This document shows, piece by piece, positions 1 to 8,717 of a stretch of DNA of 64,000 bases. The stretch lies in the NCBI RefSeq assembly GCF_001368915.1, contig NZ_CSTE01000004.1, positions 62,001 to 126,000 of the forward strand, given 5' to 3'. Origin of the DNA: Haloferax massiliensis (GTDB lineage Archaea > Halobacteriota > Halobacteria > Halobacteriales > Haloferacaceae). A program made the position numbers and the translations under genes. The stretch's first letter is position 1. Every line of letters begins with the position of its first letter. The notes under the pieces are model-generated. The model was not told where the DNA came from and searched no databases. It saw nothing but the letters and a program-made list of their open reading frames with translations.

Positions 1-501
1 GAAGTCCAAGAGACTGTGGCGCGTGAGGTCCGAGAGAAGCCGTTTTCTTACTTCTTCGGGTACAACAACGAGTATTCCGAACTCGACAAAGTAATACAGG
101 AGTCGCTACGCTTGTACCCCCCAGTCTATGGGATTTTTCGCCAACCCATCGAGGACGACCAACTGAGCGGGTTCCATGTCCCATCGGGGTCCATTATCGC
201 GCTCAATCAATGGGTTGCTCACCGGGATTCTCGTTGGTATCAATCACCGACACAGTTTAATCCAGAACGGTGGTCGAAGGAGTTCGAAAAATCAGTGCCG
301 ACAGGTGCGTATTTCCCGTTCGCTGCAGGTCCACGCCGATGTGTAGGTGAGAGATTTGCAAGGTTAGAAGCAAAACTGATCTTGATTAATGTATTGAGGG
401 AGTTTAGATTAACAAAATCAGTCGATGAGAGCCTCAACGTGATTCCGTCGTTAACTACCCAACCAGCGGAGACGGTTAGCGTCACGTTCAGAGACCGATG
501 A
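1..501 (+). CDS. Cytochrome P450, C-terminal part (gene starts outside the window)
   Basis: The reading frame is open from the first base, so the start lies upstream and about 166 residues are visible. The fragment has the P450 K-helix ExxR motif (ESLR, visible residues 34-37) and the haem-binding loop FAAGPRRCVGERFA, whose cysteine is the axial haem ligand (near residue 115). These define a haem-thiolate monooxygenase. The visible part matches the last 40 percent of a protein of usually 400-450 residues. The substrate cannot be read from the sequence. No redox partner gene follows; a short IS-derived element lies 19 bp downstream. Family assignment is secure, specific function is unknown. 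Confidence 0.93.
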   Translation, partial: EVQETVAREVREKPFSYFFGYNNEYSELDKVIQESLRLYPPVYGIFRQPIEDDQLSGFHVPSGSIIALNQWVAHRDSRWYQSPTQFNPERWSKEFEKSVPTGAYFPFAAGPRRCVGERFARLEAKLILINVLREFRLTKSVDESLNVIPSLTTQPAETVSVTFRDR

Positions 502-519
502 CGTCATGCTAGTTTGTAC

Positions 520-595
520 GGCACTGTCTAGTTAGACCGCATCAAGCGGTCGATGGACGAACGCCGGTTGAGGGAATCACTAACTAGACTGTGCC
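520..595. mobile_element. 76-bp MITE-like deletion derivative of the IS6-family ISH element
   Basis: The segment is bounded by GGCACTGTCTAGTTA (520-534) and TAACTAGACTGTGCC (581-595), the same terminal inverted repeats as the full element at 16305-17049. The interior (accgcatcaagcggtcgatgg and onward) matches the last 60 bp of that element, i.e. the end of the transposase gene. It is therefore a left terminus joined to the right end with nearly everything between lost. No clean target duplication is visible: TTGTA occurs on both sides but is offset by one base. Confidence 0.75.
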
Positions 596-655
596 TTGTA
601 AGCTGTTACCAAACAGATATTATGTGTGAAGCACCAACCGTGAGTAGACCGGTCT

Positions 656-2836
656 ATGATTGGCCCCGCTACCCTCCTCTGTGTTGATCAACCTGAATGG
701 ACGGAAACAGTTGCACGGCAAATATCGAACGAAGACGACCGGTTTGAGGTGATTTGTGAGCAATCAGCTTCTGAGGCACTCGGTCTGGTAAAGAGAAAAG
801 ATATCGATTGCATAGTCTCAGCGTACGACCTTCCAGAACGGACTGGGCTGGAATTCTTAAGATGTGTTCGTGAAAGCCATCCCGACCTGCCCTTCATTAT
901 CTTTACTGAGGAGGGGTCAGAGCAAATCGCTAGTGAAGCGATCTCCGCTGGCGTCTCGGACTATTTCATCAAAAACCAGATTGACTCCCAGTATCTGATA
1001 CTGGCGAATCGACTCAGAGATCTGGTTGAATCCCACCGGACTGAACAAATTGTCGGCTCTGTCGAGTCGGGGTGGCGAGAAGCGAAAGAAAGAGTGAACG
1101 ATATCTACTATATGTTCACGAGCAATTGGAGTGAGCTCCTGTATATCAATTCATCTTATGAGGTCATTTGGGGTGGTTCAATCGAAGAGCTTCGAGAAAA
1201 GCCGCAATCGTTCCTCGACTACATCCATCCTGACGATCGGGAGATCGCCGTTGAGTCTATGCAGAAGTTATCGGGGGGAGAGCCGACGGACATCGAATAT
1301 CGAGTCCAACCACCGAATGGTGGAATCCGGTGGGTCCGTGGTGTGAGTGAACCGATCTTCAACGCAAACGGAGACGTGATTCGGGTGATGGGTGCAGTGC
1401 GAGATATCTCGCGACTGAAGGAGCGGGAACGTCGATTTCAGGCCGTATTTGAGGACTCCTTTGATGCGATGGTCATCGCGGATGACGAGGGAACGTATAT
1501 CTCTGTAAATGACGCTGCCTGCGAATTGTTCGGACTGGAGGAGGAGGTACTCTTGGGAAGGAACGTCGCGGAGTTCGCGGCCCCCGACTTCGATGTCGAG
1601 GAAGCCTGGGATGAATTCCAATCAATAGATCACAAAACGGGGCTGTTCCCCCTTCAGCGACCAGATGGCGCGATTCGACTCGTCGAGTACGAAGCCACGA
1701 CAGATATCGTCCCAGGCGAGCATCTCTCTATTCTCCGGGACGTTACTGAGCGGGAACAGCAACGGCGAGAACTGGCGGAAAGTGAGGCCAGGTACGAGAC
1801 GCTAATCGAGGACGTGCTAGACACGTCCTCAGTTGGAACATTCATCCTCGACGAGGAGTTTAACGTTGTGTGGATTAACCACGCCATTGAGGAGTCCTTC
1901 GGGGTAGACCGCGAGGACATCCTCGGGAAAGACCAGGCTTCTCTCATTGAAGACCAACTAATGCAGAAATTCGCACAGCCGGAACAGTTCGCCGAGAGGG
2001 TGCTCCACACGTATACAGACAATACAGACACCGAACAGTTTGAGTGTAAAATCCGGGACGAAACTACCGATGGGTGGCGTTGGCTCAGACACTGGAGTCA
2101 CCCCATCCGAGGAGGGCTATACCGAGGTGGCCGAATCGAGCACTATACCGACATCACAGAGATAAAGACCCGAGATCGGCAACTACAGGTCCTTGAGCGG
2201 ATTTTCCGGCACAACCTCCAAAATAAGATGAATGTCATTTTGGGATTCGCAGAGACGATTGCTTCGAACGCCCCAGAGGAAACGAGCCAACAGGCAGCCG
2301 GGATTGCACAAGCTGGGCGTGATCTATTAGAACTGTCTGCAAAAGAAAAACGGATCGTGGAGTTAGTCCGGGAGAACCACGAACAACAGCCAATCGAGAT
2401 CGCAGAACGAGTTCAGGATATTGTTGAAGGACTTCAGACGAAGTTCTCCGGTGCTGAGATAACCACGCAGATTCGTTCTGAGGCGCAGGTCTTGGCAGTC
2501 GCTGATATTGACCGAGCGGTCGCTGAAGTAATCGAGAACGCTGTGATGCACAGCCGTGACTCGACTCAGGTAGTTGTTTCAATACACTCGACCTCAGAGG
2601 AGACTACGATCACAGTCCGTGACAACAATCCGTTCATTCCCGAACTTGAGAAGTCTGTGCTGCGTGGGGGCGTTGAGATCGACCAACTCTCGCATAGCCG
2701 AGGACTCGGCCTGTGGCTCGCTTACTGGTTAATATCTGAATCCAACGGCACCATCTCGTTCGAAAGTGTAGAGCAGGGGAATGAAGTACAGATAACCCTT
2801 CCGAGGCCCGGGACAAGAGAGGGTGGCCGCTACTAA
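656..2836 (+). CDS. PAS-domain sensor histidine kinase with degenerate N-terminal receiver
   Basis: A 726-aa cytoplasmic sensor kinase. Residues 1-120 are a CheY-like receiver in which the expected phospho-acceptor aspartate is replaced by alanine (VSAYDLP, A56), although the conserved lysine remains (DYFIK). Three PAS domains follow (about 140-255, 260-375 and 380-500), then the haloarchaeal H-box (RIFRHNLQNKMN) and a HATPase_c domain with an N-box (EVIENAVMHS) and glycine-rich lid (SRGLGLWLAYW). It should autophosphorylate on the H-box histidine in response to a PAS-sensed signal. No transmembrane segment and no partner regulator are present nearby. A TATA-like AGATATTATGT lies 30-40 nt upstream of the ATG. 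Confidence 0.9.
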   Translation: MIGPATLLCVDQPEWTETVARQISNEDDRFEVICEQSASEALGLVKRKDIDCIVSAYDLPERTGLEFLRCVRESHPDLPFIIFTEEGSEQIASEAISAGVSDYFIKNQIDSQYLILANRLRDLVESHRTEQIVGSVESGWREAKERVNDIYYMFTSNWSELLYINSSYEVIWGGSIEELREKPQSFLDYIHPDDREIAVESMQKLSGGEPTDIEYRVQPPNGGIRWVRGVSEPIFNANGDVIRVMGAVRDISRLKERERRFQAVFEDSFDAMVIADDEGTYISVNDAACELFGLEEEVLLGRNVAEFAAPDFDVEEAWDEFQSIDHKTGLFPLQRPDGAIRLVEYEATTDIVPGEHLSILRDVTEREQQRRELAESEARYETLIEDVLDTSSVGTFILDEEFNVVWINHAIEESFGVDREDILGKDQASLIEDQLMQKFAQPEQFAERVLHTYTDNTDTEQFECKIRDETTDGWRWLRHWSHPIRGGLYRGGRIEHYTDITEIKTRDRQLQVLERIFRHNLQNKMNVILGFAETIASNAPEETSQQAAGIAQAGRDLLELSAKEKRIVELVRENHEQQPIEIAERVQDIVEGLQTKFSGAEITTQIRSEAQVLAVADIDRAVAEVIENAVMHSRDSTQVVVSIHSTSEETTITVRDNNPFIPELEKSVLRGGVEIDQLSHSRGLGLWLAYWLISESNGTISFESVEQGNEVQITLPRPGTREGGRY

Positions 2837-3406
2837 CATCATCGGTCTCTCCGATTTGTAAGAAGACGTCACCCTCTATCCAGGACTCCTACCAGTAGCC
2901 CTCGATCTCACCGGACATTGTCGCATCGCGTCGACGACGTTGTCAGCTCATTTGACGAACAGCGCGGTATTCTCCTGGTTAGTAAGCAACGTTGTCACGT
3001 GCAACAGTCACCCGTGAAATCGGGTCTACTGTTATACAACCAGAATCGCGGACGGCTATTGTACAGCGCGAATCTGTGGGAACATTCCAGCACGTTTCTC
3101 AACACAGTATCGATTGTTTGCAGGACTTCAATATATTATAAGTACGTATATTGCCGAAAGTATCCCGACACTGAGTAAAACCCGATATACAACGTCAGCT
3201 ATTCGATTATTCTGGATTAGCCCACTGGCGGCATAACCAAACACGATGGCAATTACAGATAGAAGAAGTTGCCAGTTCGGGATCATGACATTGTGAATTT
3301 CTCACGTGTTGCAGCTACAAGCCTGTTTGCACTCCGACACCCCCCGAATACAGTCCATTCGTCAGTCACCACACCGCCGGACAGCGGTGTGTACTCGACG
3401 CAATAG
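2837..3406. other. Intergenic region without recognisable gene
   Basis: About 570 bp with lower GC content than the flanks. Short open frames occur but none resembles a protein family or has convincing haloarchaeal codon use. No tRNA, long inverted repeat or IS terminus was recognised. Confidence 0.5.
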
Positions 3407-3730
3407 GTGTCAGCCGCGTCGTCGACGACGAATCGAACAGCGATACTGGACGGTCGGAGCAATCGTGATCTCGGTCGTGTGCTGATGCGGGACAGGAGGC
3501 TGAAATCGCTGGGGAGAACACCCGAGCCGGCAAGCCCTGTATTCAGCGTCTTGGACGCGTTCGTGACAGGTCACTACTGGCAGTCGGGACTGGGCAGCGA
3601 GTTCTCGCTCAACATGGTGTTCTGGGGTGGGCTCTTCGCTGGCTATCTCGCTAGCGCGGCAGCGACGAAAATAGATGCTTCGAGTGGGGCAGTCCGCTTT
3701 GGTTCCGTGCCGTCGCGGTTTCGGTGTTAG
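3407..3730 (+). pseudogene. Possible remnant of a small haloarchaeal membrane protein
   Basis: The second half of this frame (from about 3550) reads like protein: a stretch containing NMVFWGGLFAGYLAS followed by an acidic, alanine-rich segment resembles the glycine-rich transmembrane hairpin of small haloarchaeal integral proteins of the DUF5518 kind. The first half does not look coding, and after 3700 the resemblance continues only in another frame (AVAVSVLALAS). No start with a TATA box is visible. A decayed gene is more likely than a live one. Confidence 0.25.
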
Positions 3731-3845
3731 CCTTGGCTTCACAACAATTCATCACTCGCACTTGGAACCGCCTCGAATCAAACGAAGGAGTACATTTCAC
3801 ACTCGACGGCTCGAACACCCGCTCGTCGAGACGCTCTCTATCAGT

Positions 3846-4793
3846 TCACTCGACCGCGTTCTTTGTTGCTCCCTCGCCAGAGAGCTTTGAATCCTCTGTC
3901 CCACCAGCCCAGTAGTCGTCTAGCGGACCGTCAACACCGGTTAGTTGGATCCACGCCTGCGAGGTAATACCGAGAATGACGATCGAGATGACCGAAGACT
4001 CCACCGAGAGTGCCACCTGAGTGAGTAAGAAGGTCGGTGAACTGAACGTCGCATCCGGCATGACCTGTCCGAGAAACATACTGAACGCCATATTGATTCC
4101 GTAGGGAACGATGAGGGCTGCACCCAGTCGGAGGCGGTTCCCAGCGACGGTGCGCCAACTTTGGACGAATGCCGTCGGGACTGTCGCGTCGCGAACGGCG
4201 ATCTCTTGGTCGACAAACGCAAACGTCAACAGGACGACCCCGACTGGCAGCAGAACCACCAATATCGCTGGAACAACGAGGATAGGTGTGTACCACGCAC
4301 CGACGAGTGTCGTCTGCAGTGATTCGGGAAGCACGGTGAAGACCCCGATAGCCCCGAGGACGACGACTATCATGACGAGGAATACCAGAACGAACATGGC
4401 CAGCACCCTGAGTAGCGTGGCGATGAACAGCCGCAGTGTCGCCCATCCAAGATTTCGAAACACCAGCTGTTCCGGGAGGTGATCGCGTCCGTCGTCGACG
4501 AGCGAGCGAACCGCAACGATCTGTATCGGTACCGTCAGCACGCCCCCAGTGAGCCCGCCGAGGAGTGCGGCGCTCGCTGATACCAGCGACGGGAGGGCCG
4601 TCCCGGGTGCCGGCGTCCCTGGTGGTGACGCCGCTCCTGGCATCCCGAGCGGGACGTACGTGGTCGCCAACAGCCAGACAAACACGCTTTGGAGAACGGT
4701 TGCAACGAAGAAGGTCGTCATGAGGAGCGCGCCATTTCGCGTGAGAACGCGTCCGAGTCCGTCGGACACGATCTGTCGGACGTGGAGGACCAT
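3846..4793 (-). CDS. Multi-pass membrane protein of a haloarchaeal DUF family
   Basis: A 315-aa protein with about six hydrophobic segments (starting MTTFFVATVLQSVFVWLLA; others contain LRVLAMFVLVFLVMIVVVLG and TPILVVPAILVVLLPVGVVL) and a short cytoplasmic-looking N-terminus, VRQIVSDGLGRVLTRN. This N-terminal pattern (amphipathic helix ending in L-x-R-N/A-P, then the membrane) is shared with the protein at 6111-6878, so the two are related and resemble the haloarchaeal family labelled DUF7847. The ATG at 4793 is preferred because the 10 residues upstream are not hydrophobic or conserved-looking. No enzymatic motif is visible. It is divergent from the winged-helix gene at 5020. Confidence 0.72.
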   Translation of the reverse strand: MVLHVRQIVSDGLGRVLTRNGALLMTTFFVATVLQSVFVWLLATTYVPLGMPGAASPPGTPAPGTALPSLVSASAALLGGLTGGVLTVPIQIVAVRSLVDDGRDHLPEQLVFRNLGWATLRLFIATLLRVLAMFVLVFLVMIVVVLGAIGVFTVLPESLQTTLVGAWYTPILVVPAILVVLLPVGVVLLTFAFVDQEIAVRDATVPTAFVQSWRTVAGNRLRLGAALIVPYGINMAFSMFLGQVMPDATFSSPTFLLTQVALSVESSVISIVILGITSQAWIQLTGVDGPLDDYWAGGTEDSKLSGEGATKNAVE

Positions 4794-5019
4794 GCACCGC
4801 GATTCTTCGTGCCGTGAGTTCAAACCCAGGGGTGCTTTTCTGGTTCGGAAAATATCGCGTGCGGGGGGTGCAGGCCCGGGGCTTGGAGCAATGGCAGGAG
4901 GGCCGGTACGGGGACCGGCACGTGGGACGATGACAGCGAGACGCTAAATTGGGGCCGTCGACTTTCTGGTTTGGAAAAAGAGTAGAGGGTATTAATTACT
5001 CCGCCCTGAAGTATCCGAC

Positions 5020-5367
5020 GTGAGTGAGGATCCCTCCACCGAGGAAATCTTCGCGCTCCTCGATGACGAGTACGCGCGTGCAATCCTCGCTCAGACGAGC
5101 ATCGAACCGATGTCCGCCAAAACCTTGAGCGATCGATGTGATGCCTCCCTGCCCACGATATACCGGCGCACGGAGAGGCTCATCAACTGTGACTTACTCG
5201 CAGAACGGACCGAAATCGGTGAGAACGGCCACCACTACAGCATCTTTGAGGCACGACTCGACAGTCTCACCGTCGAAGTGGACGAGGGAGACATCTCAGT
5301 GAGTCTCGACACGGGGCGGGCCGAAGACCCGGCCGACCGCTTCACCGACCTCTGGGAGGGAATCTGA
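5020..5367 (+). CDS. Winged-helix transcriptional regulator (ArsR-like)
   Basis: A 115-aa protein starting at GTG. Residues 7-70 form a helix-turn-helix: helix 1 EEIFALLDDEYARAIL, then SAKTLSDRCDASLPTIYRR as the turn and recognition helix, and a wing around ERTEIGENGHHYSIF. This N-terminal motif is typical of haloarchaeal one-component ArsR-like regulators. The stop codon is followed after one base by the DUF7521 gene, so the two are translated from one message; such HTH/DUF7521 pairs are common in Halobacteria. The ligand is unknown. TTAATTACT about 20 bp upstream could be the TATA-like element. Confidence 0.8.
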   Translation: MSEDPSTEEIFALLDDEYARAILAQTSIEPMSAKTLSDRCDASLPTIYRRTERLINCDLLAERTEIGENGHHYSIFEARLDSLTVEVDEGDISVSLDTGRAEDPADRFTDLWEGI

Positions 5368-5368
5368 G

Positions 5369-5692
5369 ATGGTTCAACCCAGCATGGACCTGTACGTGAA
5401 CTACCTCGTGTTGCTGGCGGTGACGTTGCTGGCGTTGGTTCTCAGCCTTGCCATCGTCTTTCAAGCCTACCGCGGGTACCGACGCAATCGAAGCCAGCCG
5501 ATGCTGTGGCTCGCGGTCGGACTGGTCCTCCTCACGGTCGTGCCGTTCGTGGTATCGTTGACGGTCGCATCGGCCGGAACCGCGCTCGGGTTCGGCCCGG
5601 TTGTGTACACGTACTACGCCCCCATACTGAACAGACTCATCGAAGTCGTCGGGCTGGTCTGTATCCTCTATTCGCTTTATAGCCGATCCTGA
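5369..5692 (+). CDS. DUF7521-type small membrane protein
   Basis: A 107-aa protein with three predicted transmembrane helices: about residues 8-32 (contains LLAVTLLALVLSLAIVF), 42-65 (MLWLAVGLVLLTVVPFVVSL) and 83-105 (NRLIEVVGLVCILYSLY). A basic loop YRGYRRNRS separates helices 1 and 2. The pattern matches haloarchaeal DUF7521 proteins, normally encoded directly behind a winged-helix regulator as here (1-bp gap). The function is unknown; the pairing suggests a membrane partner or sensor for the regulator. Confidence 0.72.
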   Translation: MVQPSMDLYVNYLVLLAVTLLALVLSLAIVFQAYRGYRRNRSQPMLWLAVGLVLLTVVPFVVSLTVASAGTALGFGPVVYTYYAPILNRLIEVVGLVCILYSLYSRS

Positions 5693-5826
5693 GCCGCTGC
5701 TATCGATTCGAGTTCCGCTCGATAGTGCCTGTAGTCGCGGAGATGTGGCGTCGTTGTATCCACCAACAGGTGATACTCCCGGAAGTCGTCCGACAGACAG
5801 AGAACGTGTCTCTTGAGAGATTTGTC

Positions 5827-5976
5827 TCAGTTATAGACAGTACGAGACGGCCACGTCAACGGAAAGAACACAATCGCAACGATAGCCGCCGGTGGAAAGA
5901 GAACGAAGAAAGCAAACACCTTCCATGAAATGGCAACGTCGCGGGACACGGCCAAAGTTCGTTCGTCGCAATACAC
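5827..5976 (-). CDS. Possible 49-aa single-span membrane protein
   Basis: Reading from a GTG at 5976, the frame gives a short polar head containing ERTLAVSRDVAISWK and then a hydrophobic helix, VFAFFVLFPPAAIVAIVFFP, ending in a polar tail. The composition looks like a real tail-anchored membrane peptide, but the start codon is uncertain, no TATA box is obvious and the frame is short. It may also be the remaining end of a longer decayed gene. Confidence 0.25.
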   Translation of the reverse strand: MYCDERTLAVSRDVAISWKVFAFFVLFPPAAIVAIVFFPLTWPSRTVYN

Positions 5977-6110
5977 ATCTTGCGGCCGATGCGCGCTTTC
6001 GAGACAGGAAATCCGTCGAAACCGCTACGCTGAGAAGATCAATAATCTGTTCCACCAGACGGGAACAGAGTTCTTGAGGGCGAACGAACGGCTGCGTAGT
6101 GCGCCGTAGT

Positions 6111-6878
6111 TCACCCGGTCAGTTCGTCGTAGACGGCGACGGAAAACGTGAGCATGAACGCCGACGCGACGCTACCGATGACCGCCGCGAGGACCCCCAC
6201 GACGATGAGTAGGGGCGTCGAGAGCGTCGGCAGGCCAGCCGTCGAAGCAGCCTCGGGACTAGCCAAGAGCGAGACGCCGGCGTAGACACCGCCGGAAAGC
6301 GCGCCGATGACCATTGTGAGAAGCATGTAACCGAACGTCGCCAGAAGGTTCTCCCGGACGACGCGATAACTCCGCTTGAACGAGTCGATTGCGGACGCAC
6401 CGTCGATGACGATGGCCTGGCCGTAGAACTGGACGAAGAACGCCACGGCGAGATACAGGAACCCCGCAATGGCCACCAGACCGATAAACACCGTCCCGAT
6501 GGAGCCGTGAGCCAGGAACGCCCCGAAGCCAGCCGCAACGCCGACTGCACCGATGACACCGTTGACGACGAGCAAGAGTACGTAGGCGATCAGCAACGAG
6601 AGATAGTTGGCCTTCCCGTCGGCGATGAAACGTGATAGCGAGCTGCGGGTGGTAAGGGCCTCGTCCGCCATCCCGAACATGCCGCCCTGGATGAAGGGTG
6701 TCACGAGGAGGAGAACTGCGGAGATGCCCAACGAGTAGAACGTCGAGATGAGTGGGTACGACGACTGCAACAGCAGTTGGGGTACTAGCAGCACGAACAC
6801 GATCAGTTGTGGGACCAACAGACCCGGAGCACGCTTGAGCGCACCCGGTGTCCGTCTGAGGGCTTGGAGGACTCCCAT
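6111..6878 (-). CDS. Multi-pass membrane protein, paralogue-like to 3846-4793
   Basis: A 255-aa membrane protein with about six hydrophobic segments. It begins MGVLQALRRTPGALKRAPGLL, an amphipathic stretch ending at the first membrane helix (VPQLIVFVLLVPQLLL), the same architecture as the product of 3846-4793. Glycine and alanine are abundant in the helices. The ATG at 6878 is chosen over the frame's upstream ATG because the conserved-looking amphipathic start begins there. The pair may belong to the family labelled DUF7847. No catalytic motif is seen. Confidence 0.7.
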   Translation of the reverse strand: MGVLQALRRTPGALKRAPGLLVPQLIVFVLLVPQLLLQSSYPLISTFYSLGISAVLLLVTPFIQGGMFGMADEALTTRSSLSRFIADGKANYLSLLIAYVLLLVVNGVIGAVGVAAGFGAFLAHGSIGTVFIGLVAIAGFLYLAVAFFVQFYGQAIVIDGASAIDSFKRSYRVVRENLLATFGYMLLTMVIGALSGGVYAGVSLLASPEAASTAGLPTLSTPLLIVVGVLAAVIGSVASAFMLTFSVAVYDELTG

Positions 6879-7106
6879 GGGTGAGAGAAAGAGGCCCGAT
6901 GGTATAACCGCCAACGCTGGTTTTCTGGCTCAGAAAATAAGTCATCAGTGCCGTTGTTTCGAGGGAGGAGAGCGCCACCGAGGAGGAAGGTGAACGGTCT
7001 CGACGTGAGTACTGTCACATGATACGGTTCAGTTTAGCTGAATTGAGGCGCTAAGCCCCCTTCCTCAGCGAGCGCCGACCGAATGGGAGGCGCGATCGGG
7101 GGGATA

Positions 7107-7167
7107 CAGCGTTCACAAGAGCAGAGCTCTTGTGTGCGGACGAGACGCAAGCGTCTCGTCAACGCTG
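7107..7167. repeat. Nested palindrome: two perfect hairpins inside an outer stem
   Basis: The outer stem CAGCGTT (7107-7113) pairs with AACGCTG (7161-7167). Directly inside lie CACAAGAGC-aga-GCTCTTGTG (7114-7134) and, after 4 nt, GACGAGACGC-aa-GCGTCTCGTC (7139-7160). All three stems are perfect and would form a three-way junction. The second hairpin shares its CGAGACGC/GCGTCTCG stem with hairpins at 31184-31202 and 50476-50494. It lies about 160 bp before the TnpB remnant, so an IS200/IS605-type origin is plausible. Confidence 0.85.
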
Positions 7168-7326
7168 CACAGTTCTCATACACAATTCGGTGGCAAGCCC
7201 ACAGGCCCGCGCAGTCGGAGTGTCTATGCAGTAGGGTATTATTGACCGAACCCAATTCATTCACGAGGTCATCAGCGGGTTCACGGACAACTATGGTGTC
7301 GAGCTTGTAGGCAACTGTAGCAACAC

Positions 7327-7680
7327 GGGTCGAACAACTACAAGAAACAACGGCGTCGGGTTGCGGAGTATCATGCGGATCTCCGACGGAAGCGCCGTGA
7401 CGTCTTGCACAAGCTCTCGAACTGCTACGCTCGGGAGTACGACCTCGTGGCGGTTGAGGACTTGAACGTGAAGGGGATGATGGAGTCGCCGTTGAACAGC
7501 CGCAACACCGCCTCTGCCGCGTGGCGGACGTTCCTCTCGCTACTGGAATAAGTGCGAGCGCGAGGGGACGCACTTCGTAGCGGTCAACCCGAGAGGGACG
7601 ACGAAAGAGTGTGCGTCACGTGGCGTCTCGACGGAGAAGCCGTTGTTCGGGTCAGCATCGGGGTGCGTGTTCGCCGCGCC
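7327..7680 (+). pseudogene. TnpB (IS200/IS605 OrfB) remnant
   Basis: Only the central part of TnpB is left. The sequence reads YKKQRRRVAEYHADLRRKR, then the RuvC-like motif YDLVAVEDLNVKGM and SRNTASAAWRTFLSLLE. A frameshift at about 7549 follows, and in the next frame CEREGTHFVAVNPRGTTKEC continues into the start of the zinc ribbon (TKECASRGVSTEKPL), where its second cysteine has become arginine. The N-terminus and the end are missing. TnpB proteins are RNA-guided nucleases of IS605-family elements; this copy cannot be functional. Confidence 0.85.
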
Positions 7681-7760
7681 GGAAGTTTTTACAGGTCCCG
7701 TGCGGACCGCTGTCACATGTACGATCACGGCGAACCCGGCAGCGCGGCGCGGAGCGTACG

Positions 7761-8615
7761 ATGACGATTACGAGCGACTGGGGCGAATGGTGGGCCCGGG
7801 AGGAACTCAACGGCGTCGACGTCGAGGAAGGGGTCTCGCTGTGGTATCTCGGGGTCGCCGGCTGGGCGATACGGACGCCGGAGACCGCCATCTACATCGA
7901 CCCCTACTTCAGTACCGAGCGGGACCGCGAGTACGTCGCGCGGATGTCGCCGGTGCCGATGGAGCCGCAGTGGGCGGACGCCTGCGACGCGGTCTTCTGC
8001 ACCCACGACCACCGCGACCACTTCTGGCCGCCCTCGTTCGGGCCGCTCCTCGACCACGGCGGCTCCGTCCACGCGCCCGCCGAGTGTTACGAGAACTTCG
8101 ACGTGAGCGCAATCGACGAGGCGAAGCGGACGGTCGTCGAACCCGGCGACAGCTACGAGGTCGGCGACCTCACGGTCCACGTCAGAGGCGGGTACGACCC
8201 AGACGCGGACGGCACGGTGACGTACGTTATCGAGCACGAGACGGGCACCGTCTTTCACGGCGGCGACAACCGACCCTGTGAGGCGTTCCACGAGACCGGT
8301 TCGGAGTTCGACATCGACCTCGGAATGCTATCTTACGGCACCGACGCCCGCCTCGTCGAAGACGGCGAGGTCGTCACGCGCAAACTCTACAACGACGCGG
8401 ACGAGATCGTCGAGGCCGCGAACGCGCTCGGCATCGACCGCCTGATTCCCGAGCACTGGCGGCGCTGGCGGTCGATTCACGCCGACCCCGGCGCACTCTC
8501 GAAGGCCGCGACGACGTTCGAGTACCCGCACGTGATCGAGGAGGTCGAAGTCGGTGATCGCTTCCGACTCGGCCGGCCGGGTGTCGTCCCACCGGCGCGC
8601 CTCGGCGGTGAGTGA
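7761..8615 (+). CDS. MBL-fold metallohydrolase (UlaG/RNase Z-like superfamily)
   Basis: A 284-aa soluble protein of the metallo-beta-lactamase fold. The metal motif HxHxDH is present in the variant THDHRDHFWP (about residues 81-90), preceded by the strand AIRTPETAIYIDPYF typical of UlaG-like proteins, and followed by later ligands in FHGGDN and a C-terminal IPEHW. It probably hydrolyses a phosphoester or lactone bond; the substrate is not predictable. The frame is open further upstream across the TnpB debris, but the ATG at 7761 starts MTITSDWGEWWAREEL, where the fold begins. The preceding TnpB remnant means its promoter region has been rearranged. Confidence 0.82.
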   Translation: MTITSDWGEWWAREELNGVDVEEGVSLWYLGVAGWAIRTPETAIYIDPYFSTERDREYVARMSPVPMEPQWADACDAVFCTHDHRDHFWPPSFGPLLDHGGSVHAPAECYENFDVSAIDEAKRTVVEPGDSYEVGDLTVHVRGGYDPDADGTVTYVIEHETGTVFHGGDNRPCEAFHETGSEFDIDLGMLSYGTDARLVEDGEVVTRKLYNDADEIVEAANALGIDRLIPEHWRRWRSIHADPGALSKAATTFEYPHVIEEVEVGDRFRLGRPGVVPPARLGGE

Positions 8616-8717
8616 ATCTCCAACCCGTCACCGCATTCTTCTGCCCTCACGGCGACGTCGCGCGGCGTCCCCACCCCAAGGGCGATGTCGTACTGTACCA
8701 CAGAAACCGCAGTCGAG

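Noticed and set aside
7034-7326. Minus-strand open frame before the TnpB remnant
   Set aside because: It spans the hairpins, has no recognisable domain and no supported start; probably non-coding IS-end DNA.
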